Origin: DATHTS01 sp965219305
Lineage (GTDB): Bacteria; Acidobacteriota; Blastocatellia; Pyrinomonadales; Pyrinomonadaceae
DNA length: 64,000 bases
Assembly: GCA_965219305.1 (NCBI GenBank)
Contig: OZ244725.1
Span: 806,001-870,000, forward strand
Reading direction: 5' to 3'
The translations under genes and the position numbers were made by a program. The notes below the pieces were generated by a model. That model did no database searches, was not told the DNA's origin, and saw only the letters and a list, made by a program, of their open reading frames with translations. Each line of letters opens with the position of its first letter. Positions within the stretch are counted from its first letter, which is position 1. This document shows positions 1-7,643 of this stretch, piece after piece.

Positions 1-151
1 TCAAAAAATCAGGACTCGATCCTTCGGGAAGCGCGACCTTTATGTTCCAATCAGTTGCGGCAGCGCGAATTATTGATAAAAAGTAAATCTGCGCTCCGCC
101 CCAATTCGTGTAATTCCACAAAAATATCAAGTTTCCCTTTTTTTCTTTCAT
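1..151 (-). CDS. Glycosyltransferase N-terminus (GT4-like), cut by window edge
   Basis: Fifty codons are readable on the minus strand from an ATG at 149-151 to the window edge with no stop. The start reads MKEKKGNLIFLWNYTNWGGA, then a helix-like segment ending in IIRAAATDWNIKVALPEG. A beta strand followed by a WGGAQ-type glycine loop is how many GT4 (GT-B fold) glycosyltransferases begin, so I infer a GT4-like transferase. It lies 27 bp downstream of the GT2 gene ending at 179, in the same direction, so it is probably the next gene of that glycan operon. Nothing of the catalytic C-terminal half is visible, so substrate and length are unknown. Confidence 0.6.
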   Translation of the reverse strand, partial: MKEKKGNLIFLWNYTNWGGAQIYFLSIIRAAATDWNIKVALPEGSSPDFL

Positions 152-178
152 TAAATTTAAAACTTGGTGATTTTTTAT

Positions 179-1159
179 TTAGGAAGACACATCGGAATTT
201 TGCTGGGAGAAAACTACAGATGATGCGTATCTTTCTTTTAACGGCAATTCCGTATTTTTTTCCGCAAAACTTTGATTTTCGTAATTTATTTTAAGCAGCA
301 TTCTCACGAAAAAAATGCCGAAAGCCGTCAAACCGTGAATTTTCGTCGGTGCGGCGTAAATATAACCGTAAAATTTTCGTCTGAGATTATGCACATTCTT
401 CAAATCGAAAATCAAAACCCTGATTTTTTCCTTCAAATTCATATTGCTGATCTTCGGCGGCAAAGTGTTAGGCTGACAAAAAACGCGCGCACGCGGTTCA
501 ATCAAAAGCGTCCAACCGTTTTTCTTCAAACGCGGAGTAAATTCCGCATCACCGAAATTAGGAAATTTTTTTGAATCCATCAACCCGCATTCCTCAAAAG
601 CCTTTCTCGGAACAAGCAGACAGTTTCCGACGATTATTTCAACCTTCCAGGGTTTCTCAGGAATCGTCCAAATCGTTTGATTTCCCCAATGCCGCCAACC
701 GCCTGAAAAGGTTTTCCATTCCGGGGAAATCTGAAAAAGTTTATGCGGCTGATCCCATAAAAGAAGCAGAGAACCGATTACGGAACGCGGGTATTTTTCA
801 GCGGTTTCAACCATATATTGCAAAAATTCAGAATCGAACACCTGATCGTCGTTCATCATCAACACATAATCGCAATTTTTTTCCAATGCTCTGCGAACGC
901 CGACATTTGTGCCTTCGGTGAACCAAAGATTTCCGTCGCCGTAAATAATCTCGACTTCGGGAAAATCATTTTTTACCGCGTCGGATGTCCCGTCCGTCGA
1001 ACCGTCGTCAACCAATATTATTTGAAGATCAATTCCTTTGGTGTTGATTCGACTTAAACTTTTTAAGCAAAGCAATGTTAATTCCTTTCTGTTATAACAG
1101 GGAAAAACTACACCGACTCGCTTTGTTTTATTTTCAATAATCGAATTCTTAGGTTTCAT
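179..1159 (-). CDS. GT2 family glycosyltransferase
   Basis: A GT-A fold inverting glycosyltransferase of 326 residues. It has the family's first strand VVFPCYN (about 17-23), the nucleotide-binding loop VDDGSTDGT (50-58) and a metal-site-like NDD (103-105). A conserved G.MD...FPNFGDAEFTPRL segment lies in the C-terminal half, where the ED-type catalytic motif sits in relatives such as WbbL. I chose the ATG at 1157-1159, not the in-frame ATG at 1180, because GGGGCGG lies just upstream of it. The gene overlaps the upstream dehydrogenase by 11 bp, so the two are probably coupled. Acceptor and donor sugars cannot be read from the sequence. Confidence 0.88.
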   Translation of the reverse strand: MKPKNSIIENKTKRVGVVFPCYNRKELTLLCLKSLSRINTKGIDLQIILVDDGSTDGTSDAVKNDFPEVEIIYGDGNLWFTEGTNVGVRRALEKNCDYVLMMNDDQVFDSEFLQYMVETAEKYPRSVIGSLLLLWDQPHKLFQISPEWKTFSGGWRHWGNQTIWTIPEKPWKVEIIVGNCLLVPRKAFEECGLMDSKKFPNFGDAEFTPRLKKNGWTLLIEPRARVFCQPNTLPPKISNMNLKEKIRVLIFDLKNVHNLRRKFYGYIYAAPTKIHGLTAFGIFFVRMLLKINYENQSFAEKNTELPLKERYASSVVFSQQNSDVSS

Positions 1160-2471
1160 TATGCCGCCCCAAAGCCACAATTTTCACATTTTCGTGAACA
1201 CTTGATCTATTAAGCTGCCGCCAACAATCTATTATCACAATTTCGTCTTCCGGCTCAAATTCTTCGATTGCTTTAACATAATTTTTAGACATTAATGTTA
1301 AAACGCACACCGAGGAACTTTGTAAACAATCTTCTATCGAGGAAGTATAACTGATTTCATCATCGAAGATGGTTCGCGCGCTTTCCATCGCCAACGGATC
1401 AAAAATCGTAACATCAACATCTTCGATTACAAGTTCCTGAATCGAAACGATTGCCGGAGATTCTTCAATTACGGGCGTTTTATCTTTAAATGCTACGCCG
1501 AGGAAAGAAACTTTTTTATCTTCTTTCAGTTGAGAGTTTATGATTTCCGTCAGATGTCTGTTTTGATCAATGTTAACTTGCTCGACGGCTTCAATTAAAA
1601 CCGGGCTGACATCGTGCTGATTTGAAATAGTGGCAAAAGCCTTTGTATCTCTCGGAAAACAAGTTCCGCCGAATGCCAGTCCGCCTCTGAAATAATACGG
1701 CGAAATTCTTTTGTCTGCTCCTAAAGCACTTGTAATTGCGTCAACATCTGCGCCGGGAATTTTCTCACAAAGATTTGCCACCGAATTTGCGAAACTTATT
1801 TTTAACGTAATATAAGCGTTCAGACTCACTTTTGCGACCTCGCCGCTTATCAGAGACATACGAAAAATCGGCGGATCGTTTTTACACATTTGTTTGTGAA
1901 TTGATTCTACACGATCTCCCGCAGCCTGATTGCTTTCACCGATTATGACAAGATCGGGATTTTGAAAATCTTTCACGACATTTCCGAGCGCAACAAAATC
2001 CGGGTCAAAAGCGATGCTAAAACCATCATTTAATTTTCTGCCGGAATATTGTTCGATGATCGGTATAAAAGTTTTCTCGGTAGAACCGGGAACAACCGTG
2101 CTGCTAATAACAAAAAGATGGTTTTCTTTGTCACTTTCTTTTAAATGTTCGGACAGAGATTTTAACGCCGATTTTATATAACGGTTTGAAAATCTTCCGT
2201 CGCCGATGCTCGGTGTTGCCACTAAAATAAAAGTCGTATCCGTTTTCTCGATTGCTTTTTTATGACTTTGTGTAGCTTGAAACTTTCCACCTAATTCATC
2301 AATTAATTCCTGATACTGCGGTTCGACAAGCGGAGTTTTTCCGCTGTTTATATTGTCAACAACTCTTTCATTAACATCAATTCCAAGCGTTTCGATACCG
2401 CTTGATGCCATACACAAAGCCAGACCGAGTCCTAATTTTCCCAATCCGACGACTGAAACTGCATTATTCAT
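1149..2471 (-). CDS. Nucleotide-sugar dehydrogenase (UDP-glucose/UDP-GlcNAc dehydrogenase family)
   Basis: Predicted NAD-dependent, four-electron oxidation of an NDP-hexose to the uronic acid. The 440-residue protein has the Rossmann signature VVGLGKLG (7-14), the linker motif KVSLNAY with Lys214/Asn218, and the catalytic-cysteine motif GGTCFPRD (Cys271). The C-terminal UDP-binding domain contains the FLGVAFKDKTPVIEESPA segment. The usual SPEFLREG stretch is replaced by FDPDFVALGNVVKDF, which points to a sub-branch other than classic Ugd, so the substrate could be UDP-glucose, a UDP-HexNAc or a GDP-sugar. It shares ATGA with the DUF362 gene upstream (2468-2471) and overlaps the GT2 gene downstream. 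Confidence 0.88.
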   Translation of the reverse strand: MNNAVSVVGLGKLGLGLALCMASSGIETLGIDVNERVVDNINSGKTPLVEPQYQELIDELGGKFQATQSHKKAIEKTDTTFILVATPSIGDGRFSNRYIKSALKSLSEHLKESDKENHLFVISSTVVPGSTEKTFIPIIEQYSGRKLNDGFSIAFDPDFVALGNVVKDFQNPDLVIIGESNQAAGDRVESIHKQMCKNDPPIFRMSLISGEVAKVSLNAYITLKISFANSVANLCEKIPGADVDAITSALGADKRISPYYFRGGLAFGGTCFPRDTKAFATISNQHDVSPVLIEAVEQVNIDQNRHLTEIINSQLKEDKKVSFLGVAFKDKTPVIEESPAIVSIQELVIEDVDVTIFDPLAMESARTIFDDEISYTSSIEDCLQSSSVCVLTLMSKNYVKAIEEFEPEDEIVIIDCWRQLNRSSVHENVKIVALGRHNET

Positions 2472-3967
2472 AAATTATCTTTGCTTCCGATTTCTAAATG
2501 TCCTTTCCAACCAGGATAAGGTTTAAAATTAAAAAAACTGTCAGTCTTATTATTCAAACAATTTCGCCATTTTATGACAGGCGTTTTAATATCAATATCA
2601 TCCAATTCTTTTAATCCGAAATCGTAATTTTTCTCTTTTAATAAATACCTTAAATACTTTACACACAACGGATCGAATCCCATCAAGCGAGTTCCCACAA
2701 TATCCGCCGCCAGAAAACTTTCACTTCCGATTAAAATTCCTGACTCGACCGGATCAGGTTCGAGCGGACCTTTATTTTCGCCGCCGATTATCCCGTCAAT
2801 TATACAAAATAATTTTCTTTTCTCTGTTTTTTTTATTTCGCCGTTTTTATCGGCAAACATTATAACTTTTAATAAATCCGCTGACATTCGCCAAGCCGAA
2901 TCATTTCCATACCAGTTTCCCACATCAAGCAGACGCTTTTTCTTTTCGACTTTTAACCCGAAAGGTCTGATAAAATGTCCGTGAAGCCAATAGATAGTTC
3001 GGTGAACATATTCGAGCGGAACACTTTTTTTGGCAAGAAAAGTATCATACATCCAACGCTCGGTTTTTATCAGACGCTCTTCCATCGGTGTAAAATGATT
3101 CGGCGGATATTGATCTCCGCCGTTTTCTACGCTGCCGAGACTATAATGAACGATCAGATTTTTATTGGTACACGCGCCGACCAATCCTTTGATATTCATC
3201 GTTACGCCGACTTTTTTGTGAGTTTTCAATTTTGGGACGGAAATTACAACATCAGCTTTCATAACCGTTCCCGAAAGTTCATAAATTTGTCTGTCGCCGG
3301 TGTGATTTCTGATTAACTCCTGTCTGTGATAAACCGCGCCGTATAAATTTTTCGGGTCTTTTACGTTTTTAACTGCGCTGTCCGAACCCAAATTCACTTT
3401 TACTTCGCCCTTGAGATCACCTTCGAGCGGAATAATCATAGATGGAAAATGTTTTCCGCGTGACCAATAATTTCTTAAATCATAAACCTGCATCGAATTT
3501 TCCCGGTTCAGATTATAAAATTTTTCAACCTTATCAAGTTGTGTAAGTTCAATCAATTCCTGCCAGTTACCGTCATATTGCGGTGCATCGGCGATTATAA
3601 TTTTTCCTTTTCTATTAAGCGCAATCCAGACATAATCGCAAATTGCTCTCAGGACCGAAGGATGCGTAATCATCGAATAAGGATTTTTTTTCTCGGAATG
3701 CCAACTGCGGACAAAATTAGGTTTTAATACGACATTCATTCCCGGTTTAACTAAAAATCCGAGCGGATTCCAATTTTGCGTATCGAAATTTTCCTGATCG
3801 TAACCTAATTCTATAAATAAATTTCTAACGGCGTTATAAACATAATTCGGCGCGGACGAAACATTTTCGCCAAACGGATATTCGGGAAAATTTTCGGACG
3901 GGTGATACGGAGCATCTGCCGGATATTCCACTTGTTCTGCCCGCGTTACCGCAACATCTACGCTCAT
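2468..3967 (-). CDS. DUF362 domain protein
   Basis: A 499-residue DUF362 protein. Recognisable pieces are LKPNFV (81-86), THPSVLRAICDYVW (101-114), IIIADAPQYDG and the conserved SVPKLKTHKKVGVTMNIKG block around 243-262. DUF362 proteins often carry ferredoxin-like CxxCxxC clusters; none is present here and the cysteines are scattered. No signal peptide is seen, so it is probably cytoplasmic. It overlaps a PaaK-like adenylating enzyme by 4 bp on one side and a nucleotide-sugar dehydrogenase by 4 bp on the other, so it is tightly linked to glycan genes. Biochemical function is not established for this type, and I assign none. Confidence 0.82.
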   Translation of the reverse strand: MSVDVAVTRAEQVEYPADAPYHPSENFPEYPFGENVSSAPNYVYNAVRNLFIELGYDQENFDTQNWNPLGFLVKPGMNVVLKPNFVRSWHSEKKNPYSMITHPSVLRAICDYVWIALNRKGKIIIADAPQYDGNWQELIELTQLDKVEKFYNLNRENSMQVYDLRNYWSRGKHFPSMIIPLEGDLKGEVKVNLGSDSAVKNVKDPKNLYGAVYHRQELIRNHTGDRQIYELSGTVMKADVVISVPKLKTHKKVGVTMNIKGLVGACTNKNLIVHYSLGSVENGGDQYPPNHFTPMEERLIKTERWMYDTFLAKKSVPLEYVHRTIYWLHGHFIRPFGLKVEKKKRLLDVGNWYGNDSAWRMSADLLKVIMFADKNGEIKKTEKRKLFCIIDGIIGGENKGPLEPDPVESGILIGSESFLAADIVGTRLMGFDPLCVKYLRYLLKEKNYDFGLKELDDIDIKTPVIKWRNCLNNKTDSFFNFKPYPGWKGHLEIGSKDNL

Positions 3968-5307
3968 AAACTTATCGCTTTATTTAATGCCGGATGGTCG
4001 AATTTTAAGTCCAATTCCTGAATTAACAGCTTATGTTTTCCACGTTTTGTAAGTGGAATTTCTTTTACCGACTCTAAAATCAAATCTATATCGTCGCCTA
4101 ATTTATTCTGCAAATTTCTTTTCAACTCTTCAAAAGTATCGGCATCAACGCCTGATTTCGGAATAAATCGAAAGATCAAACTTCCGCGCTCTTTTTGATG
4201 AAACTGGAATTGTTTTAAATAATCGTAAGAATCATCGTGCATATTAAGCATCGAAGTTGAAATCAAACGACCGTTTTTAGTTTCTACAAGTTCCTGCAAT
4301 CTACCTTCGATGCGCTCCCAAATTTGATATGGTCTTCCGCATTTTTTACATCCAAAACCTTTAAATACAGCTAAATCTTCAGTTCGATAACGAATAAAAG
4401 GAGTTGCGTGCATTATAAAAGAAGTTGCTGCGATTTCACCGACTTCGCCGGGTTTGGTAACTTGATTATCATTTTTGTCCAGAAGTTCAACAAAACCATA
4501 TTGCGGTAAAACGTGATAATCGTCCGTATATTCACAAAAACCGGCGATTGCCGCCATTTCATAATGTCCGTAATGAACAAAAATTCGTGCGTCATCTCCG
4601 AAAACTTCTTTGAATAATTGTTTTTGAAAATCGTAGAGCTGTTCGGACGAACACAACATTCCTTTAATTTTCGGAAAAGGTTTGCCCGAATCTTTCAAGT
4701 AACGGGCAAAAACATAGCCGGAAGACGGATAACAACGAATCCAATCCGGCTGGTATTCAAACGCCTTTTGGCGATATATTTCCATTTTTTCCGTTCCGAA
4801 TTGATATGTCGAACAGCGAAGTTCATTAAATTCGGGAAAAAATTCTACGCTGTCGGGCTTGTCAATTTGCAAACCGCGAAAAACAATTTGACGGTCTCCT
4901 TCGCGCCAGCCGATTCGGTGATATTGGTGTGCTTTTGATGCTAATTCTTTGGCGAATGAAACCGGATCACGATACATTCCGGTAGGAATTCCGGTGCTTC
5001 CGCCGGTCGTAACATAAAATCTTCCGGGAAATTCAGTCGAAAAAGAATCAAGGTTATCCCGAATCATTTCCTTCTTTAAAAACGGAATGTTTTTTATGTC
5101 TTCGGTGGTTTTGATCTCAGTCGGATGAATGCCCGCTTGATCAAATAATTTTTTGTAACCTTCCGTTTTTGAATAGGCAAACTGGAGAATTCGTTGTAAT
5201 TCTCCAGTTTGATATTCCCGTATTCGTGTTTCAGACCATTCTTCACTTTGTCTTAAAAATTCCAGCCAATCTACATAAAACGGGTTTTGTAAATCCTTGT
5301 GTATCAT
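3964..5307 (-). CDS. Phenylacetate-CoA ligase-like (PaaK/CapK family) adenylate-forming enzyme
   Basis: A 447-residue ANL-superfamily adenylating enzyme. The Ser/Thr/Gly-rich ATP loop TTGGSTGIPTG is at 100-110, and the YRTED motif (307-311) corresponds to the ribose-binding Asp region. A CKKC pair (320-323) lies where PaaK relatives have a structural zinc site. Members near polysaccharide genes are called CapK/coenF390-like and are thought to activate a carboxylate for transfer. Here it is followed by DUF362 (ATGA overlap) and preceded by the epimerase with 3 bp between. A plausible role is activating an acyl or amino-acid group that decorates a uronic-acid-containing glycan; that is inference. 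True phenylacetate catabolism is unlikely because no paa genes are near. Confidence 0.83.
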   Translation of the reverse strand: MIHKDLQNPFYVDWLEFLRQSEEWSETRIREYQTGELQRILQFAYSKTEGYKKLFDQAGIHPTEIKTTEDIKNIPFLKKEMIRDNLDSFSTEFPGRFYVTTGGSTGIPTGMYRDPVSFAKELASKAHQYHRIGWREGDRQIVFRGLQIDKPDSVEFFPEFNELRCSTYQFGTEKMEIYRQKAFEYQPDWIRCYPSSGYVFARYLKDSGKPFPKIKGMLCSSEQLYDFQKQLFKEVFGDDARIFVHYGHYEMAAIAGFCEYTDDYHVLPQYGFVELLDKNDNQVTKPGEVGEIAATSFIMHATPFIRYRTEDLAVFKGFGCKKCGRPYQIWERIEGRLQELVETKNGRLISTSMLNMHDDSYDYLKQFQFHQKERGSLIFRFIPKSGVDADTFEELKRNLQNKLGDDIDLILESVKEIPLTKRGKHKLLIQELDLKFDHPALNKAISL

Positions 5308-5310
5308 TAT

Positions 5311-6318
5311 TTAAGCGGCGTGAGAATTTGTTTTATCTTCGCTCTTTTGCAGTTTTGCTCTGACCTGTTCTTCGATCCAGTCATAAGTCGTTTTGAGACC
5401 TTCTTCTAAAGAAATCTGCGGATCCCAACCTAATACTTCCCGAAGTTTCGTATTATCGGAATTTCTGCCGCGAACACCTTGCGGACCTTCGATATGTTTT
5501 TTACTAATATTGTAATTTGCGGCTTCGGAAATTATGTCGGCGAGTTGATTAATCGTCACCATACGATCTTGTCCGAGGTTTAAAGGTTGTGCAAATTCCG
5601 ACTGCATCAAACGATGCAGTCCTTCGACGCAATCGTCAATATAACAAAACGAACGTGTCTGTTCGCCGTCGCCCCAAATATCAATTTCACTTTCACCGGT
5701 TAATTTTGCGACGGCAATTTTTCTGCAAAGTGCCGCCGGTGCTTTTTCGCGTCCGCCTTCCCATGTTCCGTTTTCACCGAAAATATTATGAAATCTTACG
5801 GTGCGTGTTTCCATTCCGTAATCTTGAGCATAATGTTGGCAAAGAATTTCGCTGATTAGTTTTTCCCAACCGTATGCATCCTGCGGTTGTGCCGGATACG
5901 CATCATCTTCTTTCAGCGGCTGAACATCAGTTTCCTCTTGAAGATATTCGGGATAAACGCACGCCGAACTCGTATAAAGATAGCGTTTTACACTATTTAC
6001 GCGAGCAGCTTCGAGAGTATGCAGATTAATAAGCGAGTTATTATAAAGAATCTGAGCGTGATGTGCAGAAATAAATCCCATTCCGCCCATATCAGCGGCG
6101 AGAGCATAAACTTGATCAATATTTCTCGTTGCCTGAAGACAACTGTCCCAACGCCTCAAGTCTAAAATCTCGAATTCGTCAGCGTCTGTCTGCGAAAATT
6201 CAGGATATTTAATATCAACACCACGAACCCAAAAATCTTTATTTTTTAGATATGTAACCAGATGACTGCCGATAAAACCGCCGGCACCTGTTACTAAAAT
6301 TCTCTTGTTTTCACTCAT
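5311..6318 (-). CDS. GDP-mannose 3,5-epimerase-like NAD-dependent epimerase
   Basis: An extended SDR of 335 residues. The NAD loop GAGGFIG is at 11-17, followed by AADMGGMGFI, the SSACVYPE motif (Cys120) and the catalytic pair Tyr149/Lys153 in YGWEK. GREKAPAALCRK (Lys192), WGDGEQTRSF and a GVRGRNSDN block complete it. These match the plant GDP-D-mannose 3,5-epimerase, in which a Cys and a Lys act as acid/base, so I predict GDP-L-galactose or GDP-L-gulose formation. Substrate is less certain than fold, since UDP-sugar epimerases share the frame. It is the first glycan gene after GAPDH, with a hairpin in the 98-bp gap, and sits 3 bp from the adenylating enzyme. Confidence 0.83.
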   Translation of the reverse strand: MSENKRILVTGAGGFIGSHLVTYLKNKDFWVRGVDIKYPEFSQTDADEFEILDLRRWDSCLQATRNIDQVYALAADMGGMGFISAHHAQILYNNSLINLHTLEAARVNSVKRYLYTSSACVYPEYLQEETDVQPLKEDDAYPAQPQDAYGWEKLISEILCQHYAQDYGMETRTVRFHNIFGENGTWEGGREKAPAALCRKIAVAKLTGESEIDIWGDGEQTRSFCYIDDCVEGLHRLMQSEFAQPLNLGQDRMVTINQLADIISEAANYNISKKHIEGPQGVRGRNSDNTKLREVLGWDPQISLEEGLKTTYDWIEEQVRAKLQKSEDKTNSHAA

Positions 6319-6370
6319 AAATAATTACACTACCTAAATATATTGAAATAATCAAAAGCTAAATTTATCA

Positions 6371-6396
6371 AGGCGCAAGCATTTCTACTTGCGCCT
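6371..6396. terminator. Hairpin between GAPDH and the glycan operon
   Basis: Perfect 9-bp inverted repeat: AGGCGCAAG at 6371-6379, an 8-nt loop, and CTTGCGCCT at 6388-6396. On the minus strand, the direction of both flanking genes, the hairpin is followed only by a weakly T-rich tract. It may therefore attenuate transcription from GAPDH into the epimerase rather than stop it. The plus-strand side is more T-rich (GTTTCTTTT). Confidence 0.55.
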
Positions 6397-6416
6397 GTTT
6401 CTTTTATCTACATTGT

Positions 6417-7424
6417 TTATAAACCTTTGTCGGCGATAAATTTCACTAAGTCCCGCACGCGGCACGAATAACCCCATTCATTGTCGTACCAGGACAAAAT
6501 CTTTAACGCTTTGCCCCCGATCACTTTAGTGTTTTCGGCATCAACTATTGAAGAATTGGAATTACCTCTAAAATCAATCGAAACAAGCGGCTCTTCGGAA
6601 AAAGCAAGAATTCCTTTCAAATCACCGTTTGCGGCATTTTTTAACACATTGTTTACTTCTTCGATTGAGGTTTCTTTCCCGACATTGAAAACACAATCAA
6701 CAAGTGAAACATTCGGAGTCGGAACACGGACGCTGATTCCGTCGAATTTTCCTTCAAGTTCAGGAATAACGAGTGCCACGGCTTTTGCGGCTCCGGTCGA
6801 GGTCGGAATCATCGAAAGTGCCGCAGCGCGGGCGCGGCGCAAATCCTTGTGTGGCAAATCGAGCAATCTTTGATCGTTAGTGTAGCTGTGGATCGTATTC
6901 ATCAAAGCATTTTCGATTCCGAAATTTTCGTGAATAACTTTAGCGACCGGTGCAAGACAATTCGTCGTGCAGGAAGCATTCGATATAATATCGTGTTTGT
7001 CTGCTTCATACATTTCCTGATTAACGCCGAGAACAATCGTCACATCCTCGTTTTTCGCCGGTGCGCTGATGATAACTTTTTTGACCGAACCTCCGAGATG
7101 TTTTGCAGCGTCCTCTCTTTTAGTAAATAATCCGGTAGATTCAATAACAATTTCCGCACCGACTTCATCCCAGGGAATGTTTGCCGGATCACGCTCGCTA
7201 AAAACACGAAAACTATCGCCGTCAACCGTAATCGAATCGCCTTCGGCTTTAATCTCGTGCGAAAGATTTCCCATTACAGAATCATATTTTAATAAGTGCG
7301 CTAAAGTTTTCGTATCGGTCAAATCATTAACCGCCACAAAATCAAAATCACCGTCTCCGAGAGCTGTTCTCATCACGGTGCGACCAATTCTTCCAAAACC
7401 GTTTATACCGACTTTTATTGCCAT
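6417..7424 (-). CDS. gap: Glyceraldehyde-3-phosphate dehydrogenase
   Basis: Glycolytic, phosphorylating GAPDH of normal length (335 residues), converting glyceraldehyde-3-phosphate, NAD+ and phosphate to 1,3-bisphosphoglycerate in the cytoplasm. Visible are the NAD loop GFGRIG (9-14), the active-site motif SNASCTTNC with Cys152, the catalytic His179 in NTIHSYTNDQ, and WYDNEWGYSCRV near the C-terminus. The ATG at 7424 has an AAGGAA ribosome-binding site. It is divergent from the tolC-type gene at 7644, leaving a 219-bp AT-rich intergenic region. No pgk or other glycolysis gene is adjacent, which is unusual because gap is often paired with pgk. Confidence 0.97.
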   Translation of the reverse strand: MAIKVGINGFGRIGRTVMRTALGDGDFDFVAVNDLTDTKTLAHLLKYDSVMGNLSHEIKAEGDSITVDGDSFRVFSERDPANIPWDEVGAEIVIESTGLFTKREDAAKHLGGSVKKVIISAPAKNEDVTIVLGVNQEMYEADKHDIISNASCTTNCLAPVAKVIHENFGIENALMNTIHSYTNDQRLLDLPHKDLRRARAAALSMIPTSTGAAKAVALVIPELEGKFDGISVRVPTPNVSLVDCVFNVGKETSIEEVNNVLKNAANGDLKGILAFSEEPLVSIDFRGNSNSSIVDAENTKVIGGKALKILSWYDNEWGYSCRVRDLVKFIADKGL

Positions 7425-7643
7425 AATTATTTATTCCTTAACCAAATTTTTTATATAGTAAATCGTTTGAAAGTTTGAAGATAACTTATAACAAATCAAA
7501 TTTCAAAGTTATATTGAAAAAACCGATTATCAAAAGAAACTATTTTTTTTTGAAACTAACACAATTTATCTGTCGTAATAAAATTTGAGTTCTTAAGGAA
7601 ATATCATATCTAAATTTTCTAATAATTGGAGTTAATCAACACA

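Noticed and set aside
1160..1180. Upstream ATG for the GT2 gene at 179
   Set aside because: It would add MWLWGGI before MKPKN and removes the GGGGCGG ribosome-binding site from the leader.
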